A stretch of DNA of 64,000 nt from Verrucomicrobiota bacterium (GTDB lineage: Bacteria; Verrucomicrobiota; Verrucomicrobiia; Verrucomicrobiales; DEV007). The stretch is from NCBI GenBank assembly GCA_018970725.1, contig JAGWVU010000001.1, positions 124,001-188,000 on the forward strand, given 5' to 3'. Positions 25,870 through 34,430 of the stretch are shown piece by piece. Positions within the stretch are counted from its first letter, which is position 1. Each line of letters begins with the position of its first letter. The position numbers and the translations under genes are program-made. The notes below the pieces were generated by a model. The model was given only the letters and a program-made list of their open reading frames with translations, did no database searches and was not told where the DNA came from.

Positions 25870-26754
25870 TCAGAGCGCCAGATGGCCCAACGCCAACAAT
25901 CCATAGTAGGTGTATTCCACATCCACCGTGTCGTCCGCCCAACTGCCGTGGAACCCGCCCTCGTTGGTCCAGAGCGAGTCGACAAAGTCCAGCGACGCTT
26001 CCCTGATTCCCTGCAACGGCACCTGCATCCCATCCAAGGCGTGCAGGATCACGGCGGTCGAGAGAAGATCGGGCATCGGCGCATCCGGGATGGCCCGAAA
26101 CCCGCCCCCGGCATGAAAACACTGCATCAACCAAGCCGGAATTTCCGGCCCCAACGGCATCCGGAGATTCCGACCCAGACTCACCGCCGCCGCCGTGGCC
26201 GGCCCGGATGCGATCCGGAGGGAAGGATCGTTGCTCCACCCGCCCCCGGGAACCCGCAGGGTCTCGAGACATTCCCTGAGCCGCTCCCATTGCGGAGGAA
26301 CCCGCGCGTGATCCGCATAGGCCGCATACCCGATGAGGCATCCGTAGGCAGAGCCGGTGTTGGAACCCCGACGGGCTTCATATCCACCGTCCGGCGTGCG
26401 ATAGGCCTCGATCGCTCCCAGCAACCGGGTGCATGAAGCCTCGTCGAGACGATCTTCGCGCATCGCGGACCAAAGCCGGGAGAGGCAACAAAGGTGAATG
26501 AAGTCGAGCCCGTCGCCATCGCCGAACCCGCGCAAGTAATCCCGCAACGGTTCCTCCAACCATTCGACCCGCAACGCGGTCAGGGCATCGATCGCAAACG
26601 AGGTGTAGTAAAGATCGCTCCTCGCCTCCCTGCCCCGGAAACCGCCGTCCGGCATTTGGCAACGGCGGACAAACCCCTCCACGAGGGAAGCCGCCTCACC
26701 GAGGACGCCCGGCGCCAGCCGGGCCACTTGGAGCATCTCAAGACGCAGGGACAT
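25870..26754 (-). CDS. prenyltransferase/squalene-cyclase-repeat alpha-barrel protein
   Basis: A 294-residue protein built of about five repeats of the prenyltransferase/squalene-oxidase type: MPDGGFRGREARSDLYYTSFAIDAL, PDGGYEARRGSNTGSAYGCLIGY, GGGWSNDPSLRI...TAAAVSLG, AGGGFRAIPDAPMPDLLSTAVILHAL and NEGGFHGSWADDTVDVEYTYYGLLAL. The length and single barrel are like the beta subunit of protein geranylgeranyltransferase, half the size of a squalene-hopene cyclase. The Zn ligands (Asp, Cys, His) of protein prenyltransferases are not conserved, and no DxDD cyclase motif is present. Its start overlaps the end of the DUF116-polyprenyl synthase gene by 17 bases, so they are coupled; it may act on the prenyl diphosphate made by that enzyme. 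Catalytic activity is unproven. Confidence 0.78.
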   Translation of the reverse strand: MSLRLEMLQVARLAPGVLGEAASLVEGFVRRCQMPDGGFRGREARSDLYYTSFAIDALTALRVEWLEEPLRDYLRGFGDGDGLDFIHLCCLSRLWSAMREDRLDEASCTRLLGAIEAYRTPDGGYEARRGSNTGSAYGCLIGYAAYADHARVPPQWERLRECLETLRVPGGGWSNDPSLRIASGPATAAAVSLGRNLRMPLGPEIPAWLMQCFHAGGGFRAIPDAPMPDLLSTAVILHALDGMQVPLQGIREASLDFVDSLWTNEGGFHGSWADDTVDVEYTYYGLLALGHLAL

Positions 26755-28504
26755 GCGTCACGTCCACCTTCACGGCTTCCTCTTCGCGGACGCCGTTGCG
26801 CACCTCGAACTCCCGGCACCAGCCTTTGATCTCCAGTTCGTTGAACATTTTTCCGATCACCCGCCGCAAAAGCCCTTTCAGGTTGGCACTGTCGATCTCC
26901 GACAGACTGCGCACCGCCGTTTCCTTGTAGGTCTCCAGCATCAGAAGGCACTTTTCATCCGCCCCGGTTTGGTGCACCAGTTCGCGCACCGCCCGCACCG
27001 TGGTTCCCTCCTGAGGCTCCCGGCTCCACAGATCGTCCAGCCACTGTCGCTGGGTCCCGCCGGCCAGCTCCCGTGCTTTCGCCAGCAGGACGCTGGGACG
27101 GAGGCTCCCCAGATCGTTTTGCCCGGCATCCTCGGAGAGGTCGTCCATATCATCACGGATCTGGTAGGCGATTCCGAGCGCTTCACTGTAGCGGTGCAAC
27201 GCTTCCTGGTAGCTTTCGAGACGCCCGGCGAAGGCCGCCCCGAGCTGGAGCGCGACTTCAAACGCGGGAGCCGTTTTCTGCCGGAAAATCTCGAGTACCT
27301 GGGACGTTTTCAAGGTGGCCGGGTTGCGAGCCCAGGCCAACTCGGCACCTTGGCCCCGGCATAGCTCACGCTGGCCCTCGGCGGCGGCCTGGAGCATCAG
27401 CACGATGTCCTTGGGAGCCGCGCCGCACTGTCCGATCAGACGGTAACCCTCCCCGATGAGCAGGTCACCCGCATTCAGCGCCACCTCGACGCCTTCGGAT
27501 TCATGGAGGGTCGGTTCACCGTAACGCTCATGATCCCGATCCTCGATGTCGTCGTGGATCAGGGAAGCCTTGTGGAAACACTCCACCGCGATCGCCAGGT
27601 CCCGGATCCCGTCGGGAATCGGTCCGCCGGCATCTTCCCGCAGTGCTTCAAAGGCGGCCAAGGTCAGAAACGGGCGCCACCGCTTCCCGTCCTTGGCAAG
27701 CCAATCCCGGGCCACCCGCTCGGCATGACCGTCCGCAGGCCCCATCCGTTCGTCGAGCGACTCCCGGGTAAACCAGCCCCGAACCTCCTCGTGCACCGTC
27801 CCGAGATTCAGGCGACGCGTCTGGTCTTCGCTCGTGAGATGGATGTATTCCCACACCCAATCGTTGTCCACCGTCGTGTTGATGCAGTCATCCTGCAAAA
27901 GCGGCACGGCGATCGACGGAATCGCGGCGGCCTCGACATACGGGAAGGTCCGTTCGAGGACGGGCAGGCAGCTGATCCCCACGATGGCCTCGATCCGACC
28001 AGTTTGGATCAGGGACATGACGATCGCGGATCCTTCGGCCACGAGAACCGCGTAGCCCAACCGCTCCGCCTCGTTCTGAAAGTCCTGAATGGTACAAAGA
28101 CCGCACTGTTTGCAAAGGAGGCCAAACTCATCAAAAGGCGCCGGACACTTCTCCTCCACCCTCAGGCACTTGGGCATGAGCAGCAACCGCCGCTCGTAGG
28201 GGATGGTCGCCAGCGTTTCCCGCCAGGCTTCGTTGCTCACACAGACCGCCACGTAATGGAGATACAGGTCGTCGGCATAACCCGCCTCCCGCAAAATCCT
28301 CCGGGCATGGATTTCCAACTCGTCCAATGGCATCGGAGGCACGACCCGCTCGGATTCCACATAGGCCCGGATCCGCTTCAAAAGGTTGTCCCGTTCCACC
28401 TTGGTCTGCGGTAGATTCTTCTTCGGCGGCCGGAACCGAGTGGTGGTCAGCGGCAGGGACTGGGGGACCTTGACGGTCTTGAACTCTGAACTTGGTTGGG
28501 ACAT
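26738..28504 (-). CDS. DUF116 / trans-polyprenyl diphosphate synthase fusion
   Basis: A 588-residue two-domain protein. Residues about 60-220 look like DUF116, with the cysteine set MPKCLRVEEKCP, CKQCGLC and VGISCLP, which may bind a metal or cluster. Residues about 255-500 are a polyprenyl synthase: GKRWRPFL, HKASLIHDDIEDRD (first Asp-rich motif DDxxD), GEPTLHES, NAGDLLIGEGYRL, FRQKTAPAFEVALQLGA and IRDDMDDLSED (second motif). Both Asp-rich motifs are intact, so chain-elongating activity on isopentenyl diphosphate is likely. The last 90 residues are an unassigned helical extension. It is followed with overlap by the prenyltransferase-repeat protein and preceded, 130 bases away, by an MreB-like gene. 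The product chain length and the role of DUF116 are unknown. Confidence 0.85.
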   Translation of the reverse strand: MSQPSSEFKTVKVPQSLPLTTTRFRPPKKNLPQTKVERDNLLKRIRAYVESERVVPPMPLDELEIHARRILREAGYADDLYLHYVAVCVSNEAWRETLATIPYERRLLLMPKCLRVEEKCPAPFDEFGLLCKQCGLCTIQDFQNEAERLGYAVLVAEGSAIVMSLIQTGRIEAIVGISCLPVLERTFPYVEAAAIPSIAVPLLQDDCINTTVDNDWVWEYIHLTSEDQTRRLNLGTVHEEVRGWFTRESLDERMGPADGHAERVARDWLAKDGKRWRPFLTLAAFEALREDAGGPIPDGIRDLAIAVECFHKASLIHDDIEDRDHERYGEPTLHESEGVEVALNAGDLLIGEGYRLIGQCGAAPKDIVLMLQAAAEGQRELCRGQGAELAWARNPATLKTSQVLEIFRQKTAPAFEVALQLGAAFAGRLESYQEALHRYSEALGIAYQIRDDMDDLSEDAGQNDLGSLRPSVLLAKARELAGGTQRQWLDDLWSREPQEGTTVRAVRELVHQTGADEKCLLMLETYKETAVRSLSEIDSANLKGLLRRVIGKMFNELEIKGWCREFEVRNGVREEEAVKVDVTHVPAS

Positions 28505-28634
28505 GCGCTTTGAAAGGTGGAGAGGCGTCTACCACCCCGTTCACCGTTCCACCATCCCCCACCTGTCAGCGGAATGCGATTCCATTTCGCGAACCAACAC
28601 AAAATTTTCTCCACACCGCCGGAAAGCAGCCCGT

Positions 28635-29777
28635 TCAAAGCGCCGTTTCCCGCACCTCTCCACCACCATTGATGGACCTCAGCAGGTCGATTTCGGGAAT
28701 GAGCCGCACCAGACCGATCGCCATGTCATGCGCGGGATGGGAGGACTGGCGGATCTCCCGCCCGATGACCTCCTGCATCAGCTGCCTGAAGCCCGGTAGC
28801 CCGGCATACTCGCCAGACAAATGGAGCGGCGCCCCCTGCACCATATGCCGCTGCTCCCGGCTCAGGCTCTGTAGGGACCGATTGATCGCATGTTTCAGCC
28901 TGAGCAGGGTCGGCACCACCGCACGCTGGAACTGGGTCCCGTCCAATTCCAACCGCACCGGCCTCCCGCGCTCAACCTGATCCACCCACGCCTCCCAACC
29001 CGTCAGCGAACAGGCGCCGGTGAAACCGACCCGCCGAAAGTGCTCCAGAAGCTCGTCCTCCCGCGGCGCCACCTTGTTGGACTCCTCCAAAAAGATCCGG
29101 ATATCGTCGAGCAAATCGTCGCAGCCAATCGGCAAACGCAGGCGGGTCAACGAACCGCCCATGCTCATCACCATGAAGCCCGTCCAGTCCCGCTCGAACA
29201 CCAGAACAGAGCGGAGGTCCGGCTCAAGAATGTCCAACCCCATCCCGACCGCCGCGGCGATCTCCGGCTCGCAAAACATGATGTCCCGCGAACGAACGCG
29301 GATCAGTCCCTCTATACAAACCTCCTTGAGCAGCGGGCTTTGAAAATTTCCAGCGCAGAGAATCCTCGGCCGTGCCATTCGGGCACTCCGGAAATGCTGG
29401 CTCACGATCCGCTGGAGAAACTCCGCGAACATCCGCGGATGGTCGGGAACCCCGTGACGCAGCAAGGGAACGACCTCGACAGCCTGAGGCTCACGCCCCA
29501 AAAGGTCGCGGGCCTTGGTCCCGAGGGCGACAATCTGCCGGTTGCCAGTGCCTCGAGCCACATAGGCTGGGTAGGAGGCGGGCTCCGGATGCTCCCGGCT
29601 GGCGATGTGGATACACTCGCTTCCCAAGGCGACGACCAAATCGTCGAGGAAAAAATCCACTCCCCTGAACCACCCCAACCATGACGGAAGCCCCCCACGA
29701 TAAGGAGACCGTGACGGCCGTCCAAACGACACGGCACCGTTGCCGGATTCTGGGCGGCCGGCCGGTTCCTCGCTCAT
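28635..29777 (-). CDS. degenerate MreB/Mbl-like actin-fold protein
   Basis: A 380-residue protein that follows MreB in outline: DDLVVALGSECIHIASRE at the place of the first phosphate loop, ALGTKARDLLGREPQAVEVVPLLRHGVPDHPRMFAEFLQRIV (the MreB interdomain block), SRDIMFCEPEIAAAVGMGLDI and VLVFERDWTGFMVMSMGGSLTRL. In real MreB the first loop reads DLGTANT and the second DIGGGTT; both are lost here, so ATP binding as in MreB is doubtful. The C-terminal half keeps PLHLSGEYAGLPGFRQLMQEVIG, equivalent to the adenosine loop. It is probably a paralogue with a scaffolding role. It is 21 bases upstream of htrA's stop and 130 bases from the prenyl synthase gene. Confidence 0.75.
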   Translation of the reverse strand: MSEEPAGRPESGNGAVSFGRPSRSPYRGGLPSWLGWFRGVDFFLDDLVVALGSECIHIASREHPEPASYPAYVARGTGNRQIVALGTKARDLLGREPQAVEVVPLLRHGVPDHPRMFAEFLQRIVSQHFRSARMARPRILCAGNFQSPLLKEVCIEGLIRVRSRDIMFCEPEIAAAVGMGLDILEPDLRSVLVFERDWTGFMVMSMGGSLTRLRLPIGCDDLLDDIRIFLEESNKVAPREDELLEHFRRVGFTGACSLTGWEAWVDQVERGRPVRLELDGTQFQRAVVPTLLRLKHAINRSLQSLSREQRHMVQGAPLHLSGEYAGLPGFRQLMQEVIGREIRQSSHPAHDMAIGLVRLIPEIDLLRSINGGGEVRETAL

Positions 29778-29798
29778 CGCCCCACCCCTGTCCCGAAA

Positions 29799-31346
29799 CT
29801 ACTTGACCCGAATGGCAAGAATACTGCGATTTTCCCCGTCGCTGACCCGCAGAAGCAGGACGGTCCCCGTGAAATCCTTGCGGGCCTTGAGGGCCTCCGC
29901 CACCGTGGCGACCGGCACCTGATTCACCTCCACGATCACCATACCCGCTTCGAGTCCGGCGTCGGCCGCCACGGAATCGCCTTTGACGCTCTCCACCACC
30001 ACGCCGGCCACGTCGTCGGGCAGGCGGAACTTTTCCCGGCTTGCCGAATCCAGTTCCGCGATTTCCACGCCTTCGAGGAATTTCATGGGGGTTCCGGGAG
30101 CTCCAGGTGCGCCCGGCGCGCCTCCGAGGAATTCGCGCGGATCGTCCGGCAATTCAGCGAGTGAGAGTTTGATGGTGCGCACGTCGCCAGCCCGGAAGAT
30201 CTCGAAAGAGACCTCCTCCGAGGGGCGGGTGTTGCTGATGACGAGCCGGAGCTTGTCCGGGTTCTCCGCCCGGGCCCCGTTATACTTCAAAATGATGTCA
30301 CTCGGCTTCAACCCTGCCTTCGAAGCGGGCGTGTTCGGATAAACATGCGAAATTGCGACCCCGTAGTTCTCCTTCCATCCGAGCGCCTCGGCCAGGTCGG
30401 GTTCAAGCGGCTGCAGCGAGACCCCGAGGAATCCCCGCCGGACCTTGCCGTCTCCTTCGAGCAGTTTCTCCACCATCTCGATCGCCATCATCGAGGGAAT
30501 CGCGAATCCGATCCCCACGTTACCGCCGCCTGCTCCCCCCTGGATGGCTGTATTGATTCCGACCAACCTCCCGGCGGCGTCGATCAATGCACCGCCGGAA
30601 TTCCCCCGGTTGATCGCCGCATCGGTCTGGATGAAGTTCGCGTAATCGACGATCTGCACGTCGGTTGCACTCCGGCCGAGCGCGCTCACGATGCCCATCG
30701 TCACGGTCTGGGCCAAGCCGAAGGGGTTGCCGATAGCAAACATCACGTCCCCCACCCGGAGCCGGTTCGAATCCCCCACGGGAATGACCGGCAGATTGGT
30801 CCCGTCGATTTTGATCAGGGCCACGTCGCTCTTCGGATCGCTCACCACCAGAGTGGCCTCGAACGACCTGGATTCCCCCTGCAGCTCGACCCGCAAGCCC
30901 TTTGACTCCTCGACCACGTGATTGTTGGTCAAAATGTAACCGTCGGGCGAAACGATCACCCCCGATCCCGTCACCGGCTGGGTCTCCGGCATCTGACCCT
31001 CCGGAAGTCCGTCGGGGAACAATCGCTTGAAGAAAGGCTCGTTGAAAAAGTCGGGCAGCTCTGCGTTTCCCTCCCTTTTCGAGAAAATCGTCACCACCGC
31101 CGGAGTCGCCTTGGCCAACATATCGGCATAGCTCGTCACCGCCGCCCCGCCTGGAGGCAGCGGCGCCTGATCAAACTTGAGTTTTTTGGTCCACTCCGCG
31201 GAAGTGATCTTCCCGGGCTTCGCGGGGGCCGCTTTGGCGGGTTCCGGAGGCTTCGGAGGAACCGGCTGGGGCTTCTCCTGCGCCCGGATTGGAAGGACGG
31301 CCGAAAGGGCGAGAAGGAGCGCGGTGGAAAAGGATTGCGTTTTCAT
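29799..31346 (-). CDS. degP: HtrA/DegP-type periplasmic serine protease
   Basis: A 515-residue exported protease. The ATG at 31346 begins a signal peptide (MKTQSFSTALLLALSAVLPIRAQ), followed by a Pro/Lys-rich linker (about residues 24-50). The trypsin-like domain contains the triad His near residue 142 (LTNNHVVE), Asp near 172 (SDVALIKID) and Ser near 248 (RGNSGGAL), with the loop GNPFGLAQTVTMG. Two PDZ domains follow: one around GFLGVSLQPLEP to NTPASKAGLKPSDIILKYNG and one around LPDDVAGVVVESVKGDSVAADAGLEAGMVIVEVNQ. This is the full DegP/DegQ architecture that degrades misfolded envelope proteins. The frame extends 44 codons upstream, but that stretch has no signal and was rejected. A 128-base gap precedes it. 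Confidence 0.92.
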   Translation of the reverse strand: MKTQSFSTALLLALSAVLPIRAQEKPQPVPPKPPEPAKAAPAKPGKITSAEWTKKLKFDQAPLPPGGAAVTSYADMLAKATPAVVTIFSKREGNAELPDFFNEPFFKRLFPDGLPEGQMPETQPVTGSGVIVSPDGYILTNNHVVEESKGLRVELQGESRSFEATLVVSDPKSDVALIKIDGTNLPVIPVGDSNRLRVGDVMFAIGNPFGLAQTVTMGIVSALGRSATDVQIVDYANFIQTDAAINRGNSGGALIDAAGRLVGINTAIQGGAGGGNVGIGFAIPSMMAIEMVEKLLEGDGKVRRGFLGVSLQPLEPDLAEALGWKENYGVAISHVYPNTPASKAGLKPSDIILKYNGARAENPDKLRLVISNTRPSEEVSFEIFRAGDVRTIKLSLAELPDDPREFLGGAPGAPGAPGTPMKFLEGVEIAELDSASREKFRLPDDVAGVVVESVKGDSVAADAGLEAGMVIVEVNQVPVATVAEALKARKDFTGTVLLLRVSDGENRSILAIRVK

Positions 31347-31474
31347 GGGGATCTTTTTGGTCGTGTCAGGAGTGGAGCCTGGAGGCAAAAGAGCGGGACG
31401 GATGGCCCGACGGAACAGCTTACGCTTCCCGGACGACAAGGACCAACATTCATCCGAAAAATACGGGAGAAACC

Positions 31475-32332
31475 TCATTTCTGCCCCAAGGCGGTGTGGG
31501 CATTACGGCTCCACCAGCGGGCAACTTCGTCGGCATCGAAGCAATTGCGCCCGGGATAACCGGTGAGCATGCGGAAGGAATCGAACGCCTGCCGGACCAC
31601 CAACAAGCTCCGGTCCTCTTGAATGGACTGGAAAAGCGCTCCGCGGGCCGCGGGCGAGGTCTGGCGTTGCAAGAGAAAGGCGCAGCGCTGCCGCTTGGTC
31701 TCACTCTGTTGGCCGTCGTGAAGCACCTGGATCAACGAGGCCACCGGGATGTCAGCCTCCGTCGCAGCGGTGGGAAAAATCTCCCGCGGATCGAGGGCGG
31801 GGGGCTCCGCCACCGTCGGCCGCTCATAAACCATTTGGATCCGGATCAAACTGGCATGGACCGCCTCATTGTCCGGATGGGAAACGGGCAATTGCGCCAC
31901 TTTCGACCGGAGGGCTTCCCAAGCCTCGCGGTCCCGGCGCCAGATCGCGCGATCTTCAAGCCGGAGGATCTCCAATCTCCCGTCCGTCGGCACTGCGGCG
32001 GAGGAACCGCGCTCCCCGAAGACGGCGGGAGCGGACAACGCCGGGGCAAAGTGCAGACGTGCCTTGGCCACAAGCTGCAGGGTTTCGGCCGGAAACGCGA
32101 CGGCCAGCCCCGCGAGCGAGCCGAGGACGAAAATCTGGGCCAGTACCGCGGTGAAAAAGACCCCGATTCCGCCCATCCCCCGCCGCCGGCGGTTCGTCCG
32201 GGGAACCGCAGGGTAATCAACCACCAGCTCGCCCGTAAAGCCCGTCCCTCCCTCTGCCGCCCGACGCGAAGAGACATTTCCGTGAGAAGCGGGGGCCGGG
32301 TGGAGGTGGGCGGCGGGTTCGCGGGAGGCCAT
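31475..32332 (-). CDS. hypothetical single-pass membrane protein
   Basis: A 285-residue protein of unknown family. After about 50 polar residues there is one transmembrane helix (GIGVFFTAVLAQIFVLGSLAGLAVAFP, residues about 54-80). The rest is helical and hydrophilic, with EREAWEALRSKVAQLPVSHPDNEAVHASLIRIQMVYERP and a C-terminal part that reads like HEAT-type helices (AALFQSIQEDRSLLVVRQAFDSFRMLTGY, then NCFDADEVARWWSRNA). The N-terminal tail is probably cytoplasmic by the positive-inside rule (RTNRRRRGMGG). It is the gene before htrA on the same strand, 128 bases apart, which may link it to envelope stress, but this is only context. An alternative start near residue 53 would remove the polar tail. 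Confidence 0.6.
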   Translation of the reverse strand: MASREPAAHLHPAPASHGNVSSRRAAEGGTGFTGELVVDYPAVPRTNRRRRGMGGIGVFFTAVLAQIFVLGSLAGLAVAFPAETLQLVAKARLHFAPALSAPAVFGERGSSAAVPTDGRLEILRLEDRAIWRRDREAWEALRSKVAQLPVSHPDNEAVHASLIRIQMVYERPTVAEPPALDPREIFPTAATEADIPVASLIQVLHDGQQSETKRQRCAFLLQRQTSPAARGALFQSIQEDRSLLVVRQAFDSFRMLTGYPGRNCFDADEVARWWSRNAHTALGQK

Positions 32333-32397
32333 CGGTCTCTATGGGACGCAGGAAACGGAGAGTTCCATGGAACCTAATTTCAGAAACGCTGTCAAGT

Positions 32398-32985
32398 CTA
32401 GCCGTAGTAGGCCGGTTCGCCACCCGTTTTCCACTTGATGTTGCATCCGCTGCTGGGGCGGCTCCGGCGTGGATCGATTCTCACCCCGCGGAGCGTGGAC
32501 TCGATCGCCGACCGGAGTTGGGCTCCGGTCACCGGGGCGGCGTTTCCGGGCCGCGAGCCATCGTATTGCCCGGTGTAGCAAAGCTCGCCCTTGCCGTTGA
32601 ACAGGAAGAAATCCGGAGTGCATGCGGCAAAATAGGCCTTCGCCACCTCCTGGGTCTCGTCGAAGAGATACGGAAACTCCCACCCGTGCGCCGCGGCGAA
32701 TTCCGCCATGCGGGAGGGACCATCCTCGGGATAGGCTTCTACGTCGTTCGAGTTGATCGCCACGAAGGCGACGTTGCGCCTGGCGAAGTCAGCGGCCAGC
32801 TCGCCAAGGTGGGAGGCCAGATGCTTGACGTAAGGGCAATGATTGCAGGCAAAAACGACCACGAGGGCGTCGTGCCCCTGGAGCAACTCAGGCAGGCGGT
32901 GGCGTTGTCCCCTGGCGTCAGGCAGTTCAAATGCGGGAGCCGCAGCTCCCGGCTTCAATTCAAAGGTCGATCGGACTTCTCCCAT
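32398..32985 (-). CDS. thioredoxin-fold protein (AhpC/TSA-like) with CxxC
   Basis: A 195-residue thioredoxin-fold protein of the AhpC/TSA-redoxin group. It has PGAAAPAFELPDARGQRHRL, then VVVFACNHCPYVKHL with the redox pair CNHC, NVAFVAINSNDVEAYPEDG, and the cis-Pro loop CTPDFFLFNGKGELCYTG. The fold and CxxC fit a thiol-disulfide oxidoreductase rather than a peroxidase, because the peroxidatic TxxC signature is missing. No signal peptide is visible, so it probably works in the cytoplasm. The C-terminal tail (SGCNIKWKTGGEPAYYG) carries an extra Cys and is shared by many proteins of this group. It sits between the membrane protein and osmC on the minus strand. Confidence 0.85.
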   Translation of the reverse strand: MGEVRSTFELKPGAAAPAFELPDARGQRHRLPELLQGHDALVVVFACNHCPYVKHLASHLGELAADFARRNVAFVAINSNDVEAYPEDGPSRMAEFAAAHGWEFPYLFDETQEVAKAYFAACTPDFFLFNGKGELCYTGQYDGSRPGNAAPVTGAQLRSAIESTLRGVRIDPRRSRPSSGCNIKWKTGGEPAYYG

Positions 32986-33043
32986 AGTCGGATCTCAGCC
33001 AAAAGCGAAATTCCCGCGATTTTCAAGACGGAAATTCACCGCC

Positions 33044-33472
33044 TCACTGCGCCTCCGTGATTCGTTCACCCCAGACGAAGCGCATCGGCTTTTCGATCTC
33101 CGGGTTGAGACTTTGGTGGACCGGACAGGCATGAGCCGCGGTTTCCAGCGCCTGGGTGTGCCGAAGCCCGGGATCGGAGGGGCACTCCAGGGTGATTTCG
33201 AGACGGGCGATCCGGCGCGGAGGCGAGGCCGACATGATTTTTCCGACCCGGATCGCGGTGCCCCGGAGGTCGATCCCGTGCCGCTCTGCGTAAATCCCCA
33301 TCACCGTGAGCACACAGGAACCCAACGCGGTGGCCACCAAATCGGTCGGGGAAAAACTCTCGCCCCGTCCCTGGTTGTCCACGGGGGCATCCGTGCAAAC
33401 CATCGCCCCCGACGGTCCGTGCGTGGCTTGCACCCGCAGGTTGCCTTGATACTCCATTCGGATCTCGACCAT
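33044..33472 (-). CDS. OsmC/Ohr-family protein
   Basis: A 142-residue OsmC-family protein. MEYQGNLRVQATHGPSGAMVCTDAP, GRGESFSPTDLVATALGSCVLTVMGIYAERHGIDL and RIARLEITLECP are the family blocks, and the second conserved Cys is in THACPVHQSL. The pair of cysteines (GSC and ACPVH) gives organic-hydroperoxide or thiol-linked reductase activity in characterised members. The open frame runs more than 300 codons further upstream through the antisense strand of the next gene, which is an artefact. I placed the start at the ATG at 33472 (ATG at 33457 is also possible). It is divergent from the PIG-L gene, 78 bases away. Confidence 0.87.
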   Translation of the reverse strand: MVEIRMEYQGNLRVQATHGPSGAMVCTDAPVDNQGRGESFSPTDLVATALGSCVLTVMGIYAERHGIDLRGTAIRVGKIMSASPPRRIARLEITLECPSDPGLRHTQALETAAHACPVHQSLNPEIEKPMRFVWGERITEAQ

Positions 33473-33550
33473 GGGTTCAGTTTCGGCATTTTTCGGCTTC
33501 TGGCCAACGAAACTTGATTCCAGCGGAATCCGCCGTCTAGAGTAGAGGCG

Positions 33551-34369
33551 ATGCCAGACCGTGCCTTCGCCATCTTCGCTCACCCCGATGACATCGAGTT
33601 TTTGGCTGCGGGCACGCTTTTGCGGCTGCGGGAAGCCGGTTGGGAGACTCACTATATGACGCTCTCGAGCGGCGATTGTGGTAGCACTGTTTTCACCGCC
33701 CAGCAGACTGCGGAGATCCGCAACAAGGAGGCCCGGACCGCTGCCGGTTTGCTCGGCGCCAAGTTCCACGGCGCCCCGGGCCGCGACCTTCAGATTTTCT
33801 ACAACATCGATCTGCTGCGCTGGCTGGCCGCCGTGATCCGTGAGGTGAATCCGCGCATCATCCTCACCCATTCCCCGGAAGACTACATGGAAGATCACCA
33901 GAACACCTCGCGTCTCACGGTGACCGCGGCCTTCGCCCGGGGGGTTCCAAACTTCGGCACCCATCCGCCCAGCGAGTCCGTGGACGGAGAGGTCACGATC
34001 TACCACGCCATGCCACATGGCCTCCGCGACCCCCTCCGCCGCCGCATCGTCCCCGGATCGTTTGTCGATACGGGCGCCTTTCACGAAACGAAACGGGAGG
34101 CTCTCGCGGCGCACGCCAGCCAGAGGGACTGGTTGGATCGCACCCAGGGAATGGGGAATTATGTGAGCGCCATGGACGCACTGTCTCTCGAAGTCGGCCG
34201 GATGTCGGGCGCGTTCACTCATGCCGAGGGCTGGCGCCGCCACAGTCATCTCGGCTTTTCGCTCCAGGATTCCGACCCGCTCGCCGCTGCGCTCGGCCCG
34301 CACTATCTTCTCAACCAAGCCTATGAGGATTCCTTGAACGCCGGAGCCTTTCCCCCGCCCGCTTCCTGA
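33551..34369 (+). CDS. PIG-L family deacetylase
   Basis: A 272-residue zinc hydrolase of the PIG-L/LmbE family. The N-terminal motif AHPDD (residues 10-14) supplies two zinc ligands and the catalytic Asp, and PRIILTHSPEDYMEDHQNTSRL gives the third ligand His. The central strands THYMTLSSGDCG and EARTAAGLLGAKFHG are typical. Family members remove N-acetyl groups from sugar conjugates such as GlcNAc-inositol or bacillithiol precursors. No signal peptide is present. Together with the following GNAT acetyltransferase (61 bases downstream, same strand) it could be one half of a small sugar-amine pathway, but the substrate cannot be read from the sequence. Confidence 0.9.
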   Translation: MPDRAFAIFAHPDDIEFLAAGTLLRLREAGWETHYMTLSSGDCGSTVFTAQQTAEIRNKEARTAAGLLGAKFHGAPGRDLQIFYNIDLLRWLAAVIREVNPRIILTHSPEDYMEDHQNTSRLTVTAAFARGVPNFGTHPPSESVDGEVTIYHAMPHGLRDPLRRRIVPGSFVDTGAFHETKREALAAHASQRDWLDRTQGMGNYVSAMDALSLEVGRMSGAFTHAEGWRRHSHLGFSLQDSDPLAAALGPHYLLNQAYEDSLNAGAFPPPAS

Positions 34370-34430
34370 CTCCCGCTTCCAACGGATTGGACGAACCGCC
34401 AACCCGGGCGATATTGGCCAAGCATCTGTC

